From the NCBI GenBank assembly GCA_032164245.1, contig JAVMKO010000010.1, positions 29,834,189-29,898,188 on the forward strand: DNA of 64,000 nt, read 5' to 3'. Below are positions 33,401-48,400 of this stretch, piece after piece (within the stretch, counting starts at the first letter, position 1; each line of letters opens with the position of its first letter). The notes beneath the pieces are model-generated. The model was given only the letters and a program-made list of their open reading frames with translations, did no database searches and was not told where the DNA came from. The stretch is from Sternotherus odoratus (Eukaryota; Chordata; Testudines; Kinosternidae). The position numbers and the translations under genes were made by a program.

Positions 33401-36400
33401 TGACGAGATTACATGTTTGGTTGATAAAAGTAACTGTTGACATAATATACTTAAAATTCTGCAAGGCATTTGACTTTAGTCCCACATGTCATTCTGATAA
33501 AAATAAATTGTGATCTACAGAGTCAATGAGGCCCCTATTAAATGGATTCAAAACTGGTTAACTGATAGATTGCCAAAACTAATTGTAAACAGCGGATTGT
33601 GATTCTGTGGGGATGTTTCCAGTGGAGTTTCAGGGGGATCTGTGCTTGGTCCTATGTTCAATATTTTTGTTGATGAACTGGAAAAAAGTATAAAGTAATT
33701 GCAGATAATATTTACAGATGACATAAAAATTAGTGAAGCGGTAAATAAAATGAGGATAGATAAATTTATAAAGAAAGATTTCTATAAAGTTGAGATTCCT
33801 GAAGACACACCAGCTTTTGACATTACCATAAGACCCAGAAAGATCCCAGCAATACAAGTAAGGCTTATTCTCACTGCAGATTTGTGTTGATTCAACAATG
33901 TAAATAATTCTACCAGTGATCTAAGAGCAGCAGCGGCCTTAATGACATGGACGATGACTCCAAAATCTCTTTCTTGAGTGGCAACAGCTAAATTAGATCC
34001 CATAATTTTGTATGAACAGTTGGGATTAATTTTTTCCAATATGCATTACTTTGCATTTATCAACACTGAATTTCATCTGCCATTTTTTTGCCCATTCAGT
34101 TTAGTGAGATCCCTTTGCAGTTTGCTTTGGACTTAACTGTCAAGTAATTTTGTATTGTCTGCAAATTTTGCCACTCACTGTTCACTCCCTTTTCCAGATC
34201 ACTTATGAATATGTTGAATAGCACAGGTCCCAGTACAGATCCTTGCGGGACCCTGCTATTTACCCCTTCCTTCGTGAAAACTGATCATTTATTCCTACCC
34301 TTTGTTTCCTATCTTTTAACCAGTTATTGAGTCATGGAAGGACCTTCCCTTTTATCCCATGACTGCTTAATTTGCTTAAAAACTTTTGATGAGGGACCTT
34401 GTTGAAAGCTTTCTGAAAGTTGAAGTACAGTATATAGATTGGATCACTCTTGTCTACATGCTTGTTGACTTCCCCCAAAGAATTTGGTGAGGCATAATTT
34501 ATGGTTAGTAAAGCCATGTTGACTCTTACCCAAGATATGTTTATCTGTGCATTTTTTTTCTTTACTATACTTTCAAACAAATTGCCTGGTACCAGCCTGT
34601 AATTGATAGGATCGCCTCAGAAGCCTATTTTAAAAATAGGCATTACATTAGCTATCTTCCAGTCATCTGATATGGAGGCTGATTTAAGTGATAGGTTACA
34701 TATCACAGTAAGTAGTTCTTTGACTTCAAATGTGAGTTCCTTCAGAATTCTTGGGTGAACACCATCTGGTCCTAGCGACTTGTCACTGTTTAATTTTTCA
34801 GTTTGTTCCAAAACGTCTTGTATTGACACTTCAGTCTGGGACAGTTCCTCAGATTTGTCACCCAAAAAGAATGGCTTGGGTATGAGGATCGCCCCTGCAT
34901 CCTCTGCCATGAAGTGGTAGAAGGTCTCAGTCCAGTTCCTGGTGGACACATGACAAAAAGCCAACATAACCATCACTAATGTGTACCCTGGTAGGAAGTC
35001 TCAACAAGATGCCAAAGACTGAATGGATATGGAGACCTATCTGGTTTCTTGTCTGTACAGGTGGTTACTCTAACTGTGGGAAGAGGCTTATTATTGGAAG
35101 CTTCTCCTGCTGCTTCTTATGCTCTACCCATTCTGTGGATTAACAGAAGTCTCCTCAATTCTGCACCTTTCCCCAGCATTAAATTCACAGGCCCGTACTT
35201 TCTAGAAATAGGTGAGTCGCTCCTTGGCAACTAAATTGACCAAACATCATTGACTTTCTTTTTTTTTCTTGTTAGTTGGCTTTAAACACAAAGGGGCCCT
35301 TTAAATTAAGTAGCTTGGCAGCCAGCATAAAAGCAAGTTGGATGGAAGATAAGGACAAAAAGGTAATCAAGCTGTCCTTGGATGTTGCTGCAGACCTGCA
35401 GGGCAATGGCAGAAAGTGGAGCTGGAGTGGCTTTTCAGATAAGAAAGGCCAGTGAAAAGGGCCAAAAATTCAAAGATAAACTAAATAAGTTAAGACTCAA
35501 TATTGTCCCTTAGCAATATTGCTAATTGCCATTGTCCTGGGTTTGCCTTGTCTCACTAATCCCAATGTCATAATTATCTCTAGAAATTGAGTCCATGTCT
35601 TCAAATTAACAATGTTAGGTAAATAGAATACGTATAAGTAATAGCAAGATTATTATTTGTTTTTATTTTCTTTCTTGATCTTCTGTTTGTTTTATTCTGC
35701 TTGGGACCCAGTTGGATTCAATACATCCATTCCTTCCTTTATTATTTGTCTGAGTTGATGCCACACTAGTTGATCAGGCAGACTCTTAATCTCTCATTTT
35801 ATGGGAAGATTTATCATAAAGATGCTCTAGATTAAATCATATGAGTCCCTTTATGGGCCTCATATCCTGTAAGTCCTTTCAGGATAAGAATCAGGGTTGT
35901 AGGGTTATTGCATTACTGTGACAATGTGAGTGGAGGCTGTGCATGAGCATTTCAGGCTCCCTGCACTCTGCTCCCTATAGGGTATGTCTACAGTGAAAAT
36001 TAAAGTATAGTTGTGGGGTAGGTAGGCATACCCAACCGAGATTTAATCTTGATAGCATGGGTAATGATGGCAGTAAAGACTCGATGGCATGGGCCAGCCA
36101 CCTTACTACATCCCTGCTGCTTACCCCATGGCACTGTCTTCACTACTGTTGGTATGGGAGATAGTTAAATTAGAGCTAAAGCAGATATACTGTACAATTG
36201 CACCGTAATTTACTGAGTAGCCATACCCCAAGGCTCTGTCAATGCTAAGAAAGGTTTTTTTTAAAAAAAAAAACCTATGTTAACTAATGTGTTAAGCTCT
36301 TACGTTGATGACAATTTAACTTGTGAAGTGGTCGAGGCAAATGCTAGGATTCTTCCAGCTAACACATATGGAAACTAAGCTTGCCTTCTCTTCCCTAAGA

Positions 36401-39400
36401 TCTTAACATGTTATCTAAGGTGTTAAAAACATCTCTTTTTCTAGAGTAGATATCACTTAAGAGTTTGTCCACACTAGTGTTTTTGAATGTTAGGTAAATG
36501 ATTGCCAGTTGATTTGCATTAGATAACATGTTTGTATGGTCAGGTCTGGATACTCCACAAATGCTTGTGGTTTACCTCAGCCTGAGCTCTAGGAATAAAT
36601 GTCTGTGGAGTGTTCAGGCTAGCTAATTTTACCTGGCTGTGCATTTATACCAGATAAAATGCCATGCTCATCACCACAGTGTCTGATAAAAGGAAAACAC
36701 ACTGCTTTACTCCTACACAGACCCATAATATGGCCTTGTTTTAGTTGCACCTGGCTGTTCAGATATGTTGGATGGAAGAGAGAACCGGATTGATCATGAG
36801 ACAATAGAGACATCAAAGTGATCGGGGCAGCGGGAGGTGATAAATTGTTCCAGAAGTTGTGAAAAGCCTTGTGTCTTTATATAAGCTGCCTCTCCAATAG
36901 TACAGCAGGCTGTGTTAAGAAGGTGGAAGTCTGCATCTGGGCTAAATATCACCACGTGCAGGCACTTTGGAAAATTTAGAACAGATATCCTACTGTATGA
37001 AGGACAAGGGAGAGTCTTTGGATAGGATTCCTTCCGTACTTAGAGTTCTATCATTAGCAATAGACTATATAATATGTATAAGCTTTATGGGTCCAGAGTT
37101 TCCCTCCCTGTGAGCAGATTGGGCATGTGTGTCTCTGGCACAGTTTGGATGACAGGGAGGGGGCAGTGGCTTTGCTGCACATATCTTCCCTCTGTTGCAG
37201 TGTATGGAAATCTCCCTGGCATGGCTGGGCCTCTAAAGATTGGAGGGCAAAGATCCTGGAGGACTTCTGCTAGGAAATCCCTGAAGGTGGTGCACCAGTC
37301 ACTCTCTTAGGAAGCATCTGTCCCTATAGAAGAAGTGGTTAGAGCTGAGCAAAAGGCAATGCTATGCCTAATCAATTTTTGCGGCCATGTGGGAGGAGGG
37401 CCTTGCAGTAGCTCTGGAGGAGTTGGCTAACCCAAATAATGGCTTGGGATCTATGCACTTAATGTTTACCCTATTGCTCCTGGGTTCTGTGGGGTTTGCA
37501 GACCATGCTTCTCCCTACTCTGTGAGTCTGCATCCTTTATTCCTTGTGGGAGGACCATGGGGACACTCTGGAAGGGAAATCTCTCAATATCTCCAGATGG
37601 AATCTCCCAGCAGAAGGGAACATTAGACCTACAATCCCTTTGTTTATATTAGAATATCTGTTGGTTATGGAATTCCATATATTCAGGCGCATCCATTCAT
37701 GCAACTTCCTGTCACTTCCATCAGTGTCTATCCCTTTTTTCTCTTATATCACAATTAGAAATGTATGTCACTTTCCATCTTCAGAGTACTTTATAATTAA
37801 TCACTAGTTCATCATTACAAAAACCATGGCAGGTCACTCCTATGCCCATTTTACAGCTTGAGTAACTGAGACAGAGTTCAAGTCATCATCCCTATTTATG
37901 GGCCAGTCAATAACAAAACCTCCATTGTCTTTATTGGTGCAGCATCCAGTCCTGGAATAGCTCTTAGGCATTGTGTACATTGTGTACAAACCACACCTGA
38001 GCAACAAGGGGTTAAGGTCCTATCTTAGACCTAGACAGCCCTACCCTGACATACTTCTAGGATGTGCTCCCACTGGAGGAGGAGTTAAAAGGCTGGGGAA
38101 CAGCTAATTTGGGGCAGACCAAGGAAGAGAGCAGACTCTCCGGCAGAGAGCAGAAAGAAGGCAGAAGTTTTTCCTGAAGACAACTGCCCAAAGGTCCCAC
38201 CCTGAGGGAAGGGAGGGCCTGCCACAGAGACAGCCTGAGAGGGAAGCACTTCACGCTCCTCCTCAGATGAACTCTGGACTTCGGTAATTCCCTTAGTTTT
38301 TTTGTTTGGACTGCCCCAGTAGGGGAGGGTCCTTGGACTGAGCTGGCCCAGGAAGGTGGACCATACCATGCAAGAAGGCAGTTGCCATCTGAAAAAGGGA
38401 GTTACCATGCTGCATGCCACATGCTGCGTTAACCCAGATGGTGACTTGGGAATGTTGCGGGGTCGTGGTGTAGGGAGACAGGAAGTGCCCTAGGGAGGGC
38501 AGCCTTAAGCAGCCTCTGCTGTCAAATCACTGATCGCCCTTAAAGGGCCTTAGGTCAGAGCCCGGTGGAATGGCGGGGAGGGCAGGCTACCCTACCAACA
38601 ACCCCTCTGCAGGTCATGGGCCTTACCCCTGACCATTAGGTGACACTACCTGACCAACCAACCCCTTAGTGAGGACCATCATAGACACATATTTAATTTT
38701 AAGAATGTGCTTGAACTCCATTTAAATTGAGAACTAAAGTTCATGCAAAAGTTAAGCATATCTAATTGCTGCTCTAAATAGGGATTGGGTAAGTCCTTTC
38801 CTAAATGATTTGGTCTAGACCCCATGGAGATTGAGAACTCTTGGACAGGAGATCCTGGCCCTCACATATGTGCTCAGGCCAAACCACATTTTTTCACTGT
38901 ATACAGCAAAAGATAATTTATCGTTATACACATTATGGAGAAGATCCTCCTCTGATGTAAATTGATGTAGCGCTATTGAAGTTGATGGAACTATGCCAGA
39001 TTGTGTTAGCTAAGGATCTGGCTCTGTATTTTTCAGTACTTGATAGTTTAGGAATAAATAGATCTCTTTTTGCTTGAGTAAAGGTTATACATTCTGAATA
39101 CTGCCTGATGGATAAATAGACAATAAAACATATGTATCTGTCCATGTCACTTATGATTATATAAATCATATAATAACAGAGAGACAGTCATGCTAACATA
39201 ATCTATCATCTACAGAGTGCTACCTGTTCATTGTACAAATAGTAATGAATGAAAAGGCACATCTTATTCAAACTTACCACACTGATTAGCTGTGCCAGGG
39301 AAACCAGCAGTTCTACAGATACCAATTGTGAAGAGTTGACAGCAGGGCGAATTAACTTATTATACCTGGCAGGGCTCAGTAGGTGGTTCATTAGTTTCTC

Positions 39401-42400
39401 CTCAGCATCTGATGCGTCACTTCCTGTAAAACAGCACAGAACAGGATCCCAGAATGAAAAAGAGATTGCATTATGAAGCGAGCATTGAAGCACAGAATCC
39501 TCATTGAAATGAAATAAGAAAAGCTCTAGATTTTTGAAAGATTCTAACTGAATGTGAAACAGAAAGATCTGGGTTTATTAGTAAAGCCCTTTGGGACAAA
39601 TTCTGCTCGACTTAAGATAGCTTTGTTGGACAAGGCATAAATCAAGGCAGAATTTACCCCTTTGCTTTTCATGTTAAAACTGGAAACTCTTTCTTCATCA
39701 GTGCAACACCAAAGCAATAGGTACTCTCTGTGGTACGGTGTGAAATAGAAACTGGAAGTTCTTTTTCATGTTTTAGGAAGAGATTTTTGAAGACACAGAA
39801 GACAGATGTCTAATCCTATTTGTGACTTGAAAATCTCCCCCTTAACTGTCCTAGCAGATGTATGGTAGGAAAAGAGTGTGTTATTTACAGGGAAGAGCCT
39901 GGGGATACACTGTAGAAAGATTTTCAAATGATTAAAGAGCACTATATATTTCTGATTCTAGACTATTTAGACTATTCTAAATTCTAGACTATTTAGACTA
40001 TTCTAAATTCTAGACTATTCTAGACTATTCTAAATTCTAGACTATTCTAGACTATTTAGACTATTAACACTTTAAAATTCTAGGTGACCAATTATTTAAG
40101 TGACTGTAAAATAGAACATCTGAGGGATTGCAGGTTATCAAGCAGTCCAGAACATTCTCTATTAGTTGAAGTAGTCTATGGCACAACTCCAGAGATCATG
40201 AAATCTGTTATTAGGCTCTTGCTTATGTTCTCCAAGCTCCCAGTGTTGTGCTCTGCAAACTACTGTTGACAATGTAATAGATTAAGAGGCAAATTCTGCT
40301 CTGAGTTACACGAGTGTAAATCTGGAGAAACTCCATTGACTTCAGTAGTAAACGCTGAGCAGAATTTGGGCCTAAATTATCAATACTGTTGCTGATAGAG
40401 ATGCAGCAGCTTCCCATGGGGAGACACATCCTCCACAGGAAGCGGGAAATTTATATAAGGGCTAGACTCTTTTCCTAGTTAAAATGGTAGATGTAGAGTA
40501 ACTCTGTTGAACTGGTGTGATTCCATTGACTGATGTAAATGGAGTTACTTTCTGATTTATACTGGTGTGAATGAGAAACCATTCTGGTCCAGGAGATAGA
40601 AATATCAATAATTTAAATATCTTCTCCCCTTCCAAATGAGCAAGTAACTCTATCCCCCAAAAATATGGGGAGAGGGGGAGGTAATCTGACACTGGGTAAT
40701 ATTTCTCCCACTTACACCCTCTTCACCCATATTCCCAATAATCCTAAAAACATAGTCATTGCAAAGCAGTTATGCGCAGTAAAAATCATTAAACATTACA
40801 AATTTTTCACATTTATAATACATTAAGGTAGCATGTTCAGTACACTGTAGCATGTCAGTGAAACTCAGAGGACTAGACATCACAAAGCTTGTATCCAATA
40901 ATCCTCTAAGTGGCTGAGTTGCTTATATGTGAAGAGTTGCTTAATTTGACCTAGAATTGGGCTAAAATCTCTTGAGAACAGGCTTTCTCTTGAAAAATCC
41001 TGGTACTTTTGGATTATACCCAGGTTAGAAATGCTACAAGAAGAGCTTCTCAGCATTTCTGCTTCTGATTGAAACGAGGAAAATGTAGGATCTAGGCAAC
41101 CACACTTTCCCATCTCAGTGCAGGATCTGTTAAAGCTTTCAGGAGAGGTTGAAGTGAATATTAGCATTGCTCATTCTCTTAAGAACAAGCATCTAGCAAG
41201 GCATTGATAGGGTAGGAAATTTGCACAATGCATAACAGAAATGTATACCATCTCTCTCTGCAAATATGTCTATGGTGCACACTCACAAGCTTAGTCTCAC
41301 ACCTTTAATTACTTTACTGATGTTTCCATGGGAGAATATGAAATATACAAGAAGCACTGATCAGTGGCTGTGTTTGAAAAGTTGAAGCTAAGCAAAATGC
41401 CAAGTATTCACTTTGCTTATTTTTCCACTGTGAAAAGAGAGAGATTTGTGAAATGTAACAAAAGGAAAAATTGTAGAAATGTCAACATCCTATACTCACA
41501 ACATTCTTTTTGCCAGTAAAAAAATATATATTCAGATCCAACCTGATTGGCATTGACCCAAAGAGGAAAAATCTCTGGTAAGCCATGAGTCTTCTAGGGC
41601 AGTGTTCTTTCCATGCCTCAGATCCTACTTTGCCAATCCGATGGGTCACTGACACCTAGAAGGGGTTGGTAGAGTGGTGTATGATGTCATTTCAGCCAGT
41701 GGGCTGCCTTAGACAACATTGCAGTCTCAAGCATTGGAATTCCCAACCATCAATGGTGTTGACAGCAACAAGGTGTTTCATAAATACATTAGATTTTTTC
41801 ACTCTAAAAATTCCAGTGAAAAGTTGGTTTCTTCATCAAGGAGGTTGTTTTTTTTTTTTTTTTTTTTTTTACAAAGCCGTAAGAAAAAGAAATGATACTT
41901 CCTTTGGTGATTTGTGTAGCCTCTGGTGATTTTAAGGTGTAATAGCTATAAAAAGACAATATGCCAAATTACTTGCACATTTACATTATTGCTACCACAT
42001 TGAAGTTGTACCATTGTAAGTGAAAGGACAGTTTGGCTCATGGGACATATGGGTACAAAAGTTAGGGCTCACATATGGGTGATTGATTTGACATGGTGGT
42101 CACTACAATCGGGTAATGGGGCATTCAAGACCCAACTTGAGTATCCATATGCAGCATGTGGACAATGTGGACATTTTATTAATCTTTATAGTGGGCTTAG
42201 AATATGTCTGAACTAGGAATGCCATATAAGAACACTTTTCAATATGTCCATTGGGATAGGAGAGCCAGCTTAGACTTTAATTCAAGGCAGGTTCAATATA
42301 CTGCATGGGATCTTCAAGATCATTGGGGGGAAAAAGTGGAGATTTTCCCTACCCTTTAGAAAAAGCTCTGCTTATCTTTTAACATCTTGCTTACTTTATG

Positions 42401-45400
42401 AACTCTAAGTGCCACTTTGAGATGATGTCTGTTGCAATGACCACTCAGTGTGAGTTCTGTAGCTCTCCAGCTCTGAAAATACTGTTATAACGAGAGACAA
42501 CCATGTGACCAGTTACCAAATATGATCAAAATAATTCAGACTGAATTGCTTAGGTCAAGAACTTCCAGACAAGTAGCAGCCAGATGGGAAAATATTTTTA
42601 TTTACTGTTGAGTTATTACTCTGTAGGTCATGGTATCCATTTCTATGAAATACATAGGATAAGTGTAACAGTCATTCAAAATGTTTCAGGAGCTTATTAT
42701 CTAATGCAGATGGTAAAAAGCTGAGCTAGCAGTTCATTTGGTGTCTGTCTCAGTCACAGCAGCGAGAGTAACAAATGGAAAATTGAAAACATACAACAAA
42801 ATCATTAGTGTGCTGCCCTTTCGTCTGTTACTCCAGTGCATGCTGGGACAGCTTCAAGTGGGTAGGGAAAGAATGTGACTTGTTTTCATCCAGAAGAGCC
42901 TTGATGTTCCACTGCCGTTCTTAAGGAACTCAGATTATAACATGGGCCGGTACCACTGGTGTTTCTCTTCCCTAGGGCTGAGTTACATATTCTGGCGATT
43001 GACTGCTCTGTGGGTAGACACAGAATAATAAAAGTTAAGGAAGAAGATGATGATGATCATACCTAGCTTTTCTGCAACACGTTTCAGTTGAGTGAAACTT
43101 CCATTGATTTCAGTGAGCGTCCGCCGGCGGCTGCCTGAGCAGCCGTGATCTCCGGGGCCGCCAGCGACTGCCCGAGCAGCTGCGATCTCCGGGGCCGCCG
43201 GCGGCTGCCGGAGCCGCGATGTCTGGGGGCTGGGGCGTCCGGCACGGGTTTCTTTTTTTTTTTTTCTTTTTTTTTTTTTGTAATTCGACGGGTTTTCGGC
43301 GGAGGGGTCGCGCCTGGCCGCCGGAGTACAAAAAGGGGTCGCGGTCTCAAAAAGTTTGAGAACCGCTGCTCTAGCTCATGCTCCAGCCTGGGAATTGTAC
43401 ATAAAAGTATCATGTTTTTCTTTTGAATGTCAAGAAGTTTGTTCAGTTTTCCTCCTTTCCTCATTATTAATAGCTGCCTGCTCCTAGCTGCTGATATTGA
43501 CAAAACCCTGCAGTGAAAAATTCCACCAAGTTTATTGTACTGTGATTAATCTCACTGCTGGGATGCTTTCAGGGTAATTCTTCTGTTATGCAAATATTGT
43601 CTTTGGTGTTTATGTTATGGACATGAAAGGCCAGATTCTGCCCTTCAGTAAGGCCCCTGAGCTTCTCTGACACTACGAGAGAGCTGTAAAGCTGCACTAA
43701 ACTGGCAGCTGAAATTTCTCTGAACTAGAGGAGTCCTCAGCTGTTGTAGAGCTGGTGTAACTGCCTTTGCATCAGCCCCTCCCTAGATGGCCAGCTGGTG
43801 CATGGGGGCGGAGGGGGGGGGCTCAGAATATTTGGCTAGAGTGCTGATTCTCCAGTGATCCCCACCAGTGTAATTTAGACTGCTCTAAGCTACACCAGGG
43901 CCAGACTGGTCCCTGGCAGCCCCAGCAATTGGTGAGCACAAAGGTGGCTTTGAGCCACCTTGCCCCCTCTCCTCATCCTCTGCTCTGAAGCAGCTGAGGA
44001 CCTCACCCAAAGAATACAGCATACTCCACTATCTTATGCTTAGAATTGCCACTCAGTGAGGGTTTGTAATGAGACAGTGTGGCAGGGCAAGGGTAAAAAC
44101 CCTGAGAATGCCCTGCCCCTGCAAGCTAAACCCTGCTTGTGGATAGCAGGGCCAGGGGCCAGTGCAGGGAGCAGCCTGCAAGAAGCCCAGCTGGAAGCCT
44201 TAATGAAGGCTAGCTCACAGCCCCTGGCTGGAGAGAGTGACCACAGCTGGGGCAGGGAGCAGAAAGGGTTAGAAAAGCCCTGACTCAGGGGCAGTCGGGG
44301 AGGCTAGCCAGGCAGGAGGACAGGGGATACCTAGCTCTGTCTCTGCTGGGGGATACAAGCCTCGAGGGGCCAGAGGACCTGGGGAGAGGTCTGTGAGGGG
44401 CCTGACGTTGGGGACGTGGGGACTTTGAAGGCACTGTAAATAAAAGAGCACGGGTGAAACACCAGAGGAGTGTCTGCAAACCTTTCTTTGTCCAGCCTAA
44501 GCACGGGGCACAGGGACTAGGGGAAGGAAGCCTGTGCCGCCCCGTGACAGACAGAAAAGCAACTGTGTTACTAGAAGTTCAGAAAGGGGAGCTCTTTCAG
44601 TGACACCATTCAGATCTTTCCACCCTGAGACTCATTTGAGAGTCACAAAGCACTTTTTTTTATATTCTATGAAGTTGGTGAAATTTAAGTTCAAATACAT
44701 CAGAGGGATTTCAAGCACATATTTGAACTAAGCATGTGTTTGATTGTTTTGCTGAATCAGCATCTCAGGCCTGACTTACAATATCCCTGCTGCCTCTGTT
44801 CAGGGCCTCTCTTGAGCAAAGCCTGTCAATTGTCTGGTGGGTACATTGTAGGAGAAAACTGCCACATTTATGGTCGGAGAAGACTGCTAGGGCTGTATTC
44901 CTGAAATACAGTAACCTCCCTAGGCTAGCAGTGTGTATTTGCATCAGCCATAAAGACTGTGGGCTTTTGGTCCATCATAAGCAGCAGGGCAGCATGGATA
45001 GATTATAATGAGACTGTTCGATTTCCTATTAATCCAAGCAACTCTAATATGTCACAGTGGAGGCTGTCTCTTTGTGCCAGATGACCACCTCCCATTGGCT
45101 CCAGTGGCACAGGATTGCACCAGAATACTGTACAAAGTGAATGTTTCATGTTGCAACTTTTGTTATTTCCTCATATGCTCCAGAAAGAAAATTATAATAT
45201 CCACATTTGAAATCAGTATTCAGATATAACAGCCCTGATCACACCCTTCTCACAAACCTTTCTGTGAGCATTGATTTTAGTCAGTCTTCAGTTAGAATAT
45301 CTTGAAACTTGTGTTTTCTTTCTCCCTGAAAAAATAACTGTAGTTCTGCACATCAGAACAGACTCCACAAAAATGTTCCAAACAATTTGAAAAGTTTTTC

Positions 45401-48400
45401 AGACCAATGATTCTGGGTGGTTGTTTTTGGTTTATTTTCAGTCAAAAACCATAGTACCATATGAGATTTTAATATTCTATTCATACTAGCTGTGGCATCT
45501 CTAAATCCAAATCTGTCTCATCAGAGGCCTAACAAGATAGAATTGTGCTGATCCATGCTGAACTCTGGGCTTACTTTCTTTTCTTTTCTATTCAATCTTC
45601 TCATTAATATAGAGTAAAAATATCTATATAGTGAAGAAAGTGAGAAATACCACAGACCCAGAGTGATTAATTTTAATTGTGTGTTTATTAGAGGCGATGT
45701 CTTGAGGTGACTGAAAAGAGTATCTCTGTTTAAACACAAAGATAATGTTTTTAAATCAACAAGGTAACTTTGATGTACTCAGTGCTCTAGCTTTTTTTGC
45801 ATACGAAAGCCAGATAGAGATGGAATGCAGTTTGGTATGAACTGAATGGAGCTGAGTGACCCCTGCTAACAAATTTCAGTGCCTACATATTTGTTTATTC
45901 TCGATATTAGTGGTCACACCCCTGTCTGAGATTATTCTAGCAAATGAGTTTACTCCCTGCAATATCTACTTGAATGGCCAATGGTAAATGAATACTGAGG
46001 CATATTTGCAGAAGGTGAATTTTGAATTTGTGTTCTTGAGTATTCTCCATTGGAAATCTGATTCTAAACCTCATCTGCATCCAAGTAGGAAACCAAAACA
46101 TCCCATGGAATTTGAGACAAATTAGAACAGGTCAGATTTGGAATATCAAATATTTGCAATGAATTGTTCACAAATGAGTTACAGGCTATGGATTATTTTG
46201 AGAAATTCTTATGCAAATATTTTCAAATAATGAGTACATTTAAGAAACTATCAACTGCTCTTGGGCAAGTCACAAGCAAGGTAATGCGAAGGAACTCTTT
46301 GAATAAATGATTCTTTTGAATTATCCGTTCATGTCTAGCTTTAAATGACAATTCATCATCATTTAGATGCACAGATCGGATGCCACTAGATGTCACCAGT
46401 GCATTGACTTAAAGATTTCAGGATCAAACTGCCTGCAAGTAGTGTCTAAAAATCATTTTTATTCCTGAGCTGTTTTTATAATCTACTTTCTGTTTGCCAA
46501 ACTACATATTAATTGGATGGCATCTAATGAAAACAAAATAGCCAAGTGGATAAGGTCCTATATATTTCACAATGTCAGTGGCAATGTATTTCAAACTCTT
46601 TCTTTAAAGTCCTTCTTTCCTTGACAAAATGTTTTCCAAATGACAGTAACCAAAAAAATGTTGCATTTGAGTAGACAGATGCTTTTGGACAAACGATTGT
46701 AACAAGAATAATCAAGCAGTTCTAATTGGGAGGTGGGCATATTTTTTCACATGCTGAAAATAGAAATGGGAAAAACAGCTATGGCCAGATCCTCAGCTGG
46801 TGCAAATTGTCATAACAGCAGTGGGCATGCTACACTACAATGAAAGAAACCCCAAACTGGTATGTAACTTGCAATATACCTTCCAGCAGCAAGGTTTTGT
46901 TCCACAGCCCATTTGCTACGACACATTCCTTCTACGATATTTTGCATTTCAGACTAAAAGAAACAAAATCATACATTTTATTAAAGCATCAGTGTAAAGT
47001 TTCTCTTTTACACGATCTAGTAATTAATAATGTAAAACAAGATTGAAATAGCTACTCACCACCTTTAACAGCTGGTCACTTTGAGAACATGACAACAAAC
47101 ATGTCAGATCGATTTCCACAGAATGAAGCAAGAAGTAATGTTGGCAGCTACAGTTGAGTACCCTGCGAACACCTTCTAAACTGCAAAACTAAACATAAAT
47201 CACATTTCCTTTGTTTTCCTGACTTTTAAGGCCTTTTAACAAATGTTGAATCATGTTTAGAAATGGCATGTTGTTCCGTGTGTAGAGTAACTTCTTTTGT
47301 TTTTCTTTCCTTCCCCCTGCAAAATGACTAAATGGACCATGATAACTTGCCAGATTCTCTCATACTGCCAGGGAAGAGAAATAAGAATGTTCCATTGTCT
47401 CCTCTTACATTATTTACTGACATTGTTATTACTTCTTAAATATTCTCTGTAAAATTATTTATTTATGTCAAAAATCCATCGCTGTTGCAATATGCTGCAT
47501 TATAGAGTGGTATAGTATTAATGCTAGTTGTTCCAATACAAAGTAGCATCTAATGGAGCTTCATTTTAAAATTTTGTTTTAACTTCCAATAAAAAATTAA
47601 TGCAAAGCAATAGCAAATATTTACAGGGATCAAAGCTTGTCTTCATTTCTTTCTTTCTTTTCTTATATCTAAACTAGGCCTCACACTTCAAATATTATGA
47701 TTCAAAACAGATTTTTTGAAAACTACATTTTATGAATAAAATAAGAAAATGCTGGGTGCAGAAATCATGATCATAAGGGAAGGTTAGTCAATAGTGAAGC
47801 AGACTTTAATATTTGCCACCACCACTAAACTAATGCTCTTGTCTCTGTGTTGGCTAAATTCTGTATATAAAAATACTGGTAGGCTATAGTAAATGTTTTT
47901 AATATATGATTGAATATTTTAACATATATTTACATAAACTTAATTTAAACACTATTTAAATACTATTAATCAAGTACTTAGGTAACAAGAACTTTGGGAA
48001 ATAAACAAATGAGAAAGCATAAGGAAATATTTGCCTTGTAATTGTAGAAGCAGGTGTGGGATGCATTATTTGAAGCCACACTTTTCTCTCCTTACTATTC
48101 GCAGTCGCTCTAAGCACATCCCAATCACTATCACAAATGATCCAGGCAGCATCTACAGGAATATTCTTCTGTGATCGTAGTTTCCTACTGACTTTGGCTT
48201 TTATTGAGTTATGTTAAATCCAGGCTACCATTGCTACATCCTGGTTTCATTAATACCACACATGATAAAACAGCACTAAACTATCAGATTTCATGCATCT
48301 TTCTAAAGACTGTAAACTATCCCCTTGGAAGTTAGAGACATTTTGAAATCAATAACCACATTGCTCCCTCCTCTTCCCTGAATGCCACAATTGTTCTACA

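Larger units (their letters stand above)
34981..39277 (-). other. CHRNB4: CHRNB4 intron 2, right part
   Basis: Holds a MITE-like element (35981-36232) and a GC-richer, LTR-like segment (about 37980-38690). Otherwise there is no recognised sequence. Short open frames are not supported as genes. Confidence 0.5.

Noticed and set aside
39957..40065. CRISPR-like array
   Set aside because: The tandem short units have no unique spacers of constant length, and this is a vertebrate intron. It is a minisatellite.
40880..41167. 95-codon minus-strand frame in CHRNB4 intron 1 that I considered as a relic of a receptor cytoplasmic loop
   Set aside because: Serine- and cysteine-rich, but with no collinear match to the CHRNA3, CHRNB4 or CHRNA5 loops and no neighbouring transmembrane sequence.
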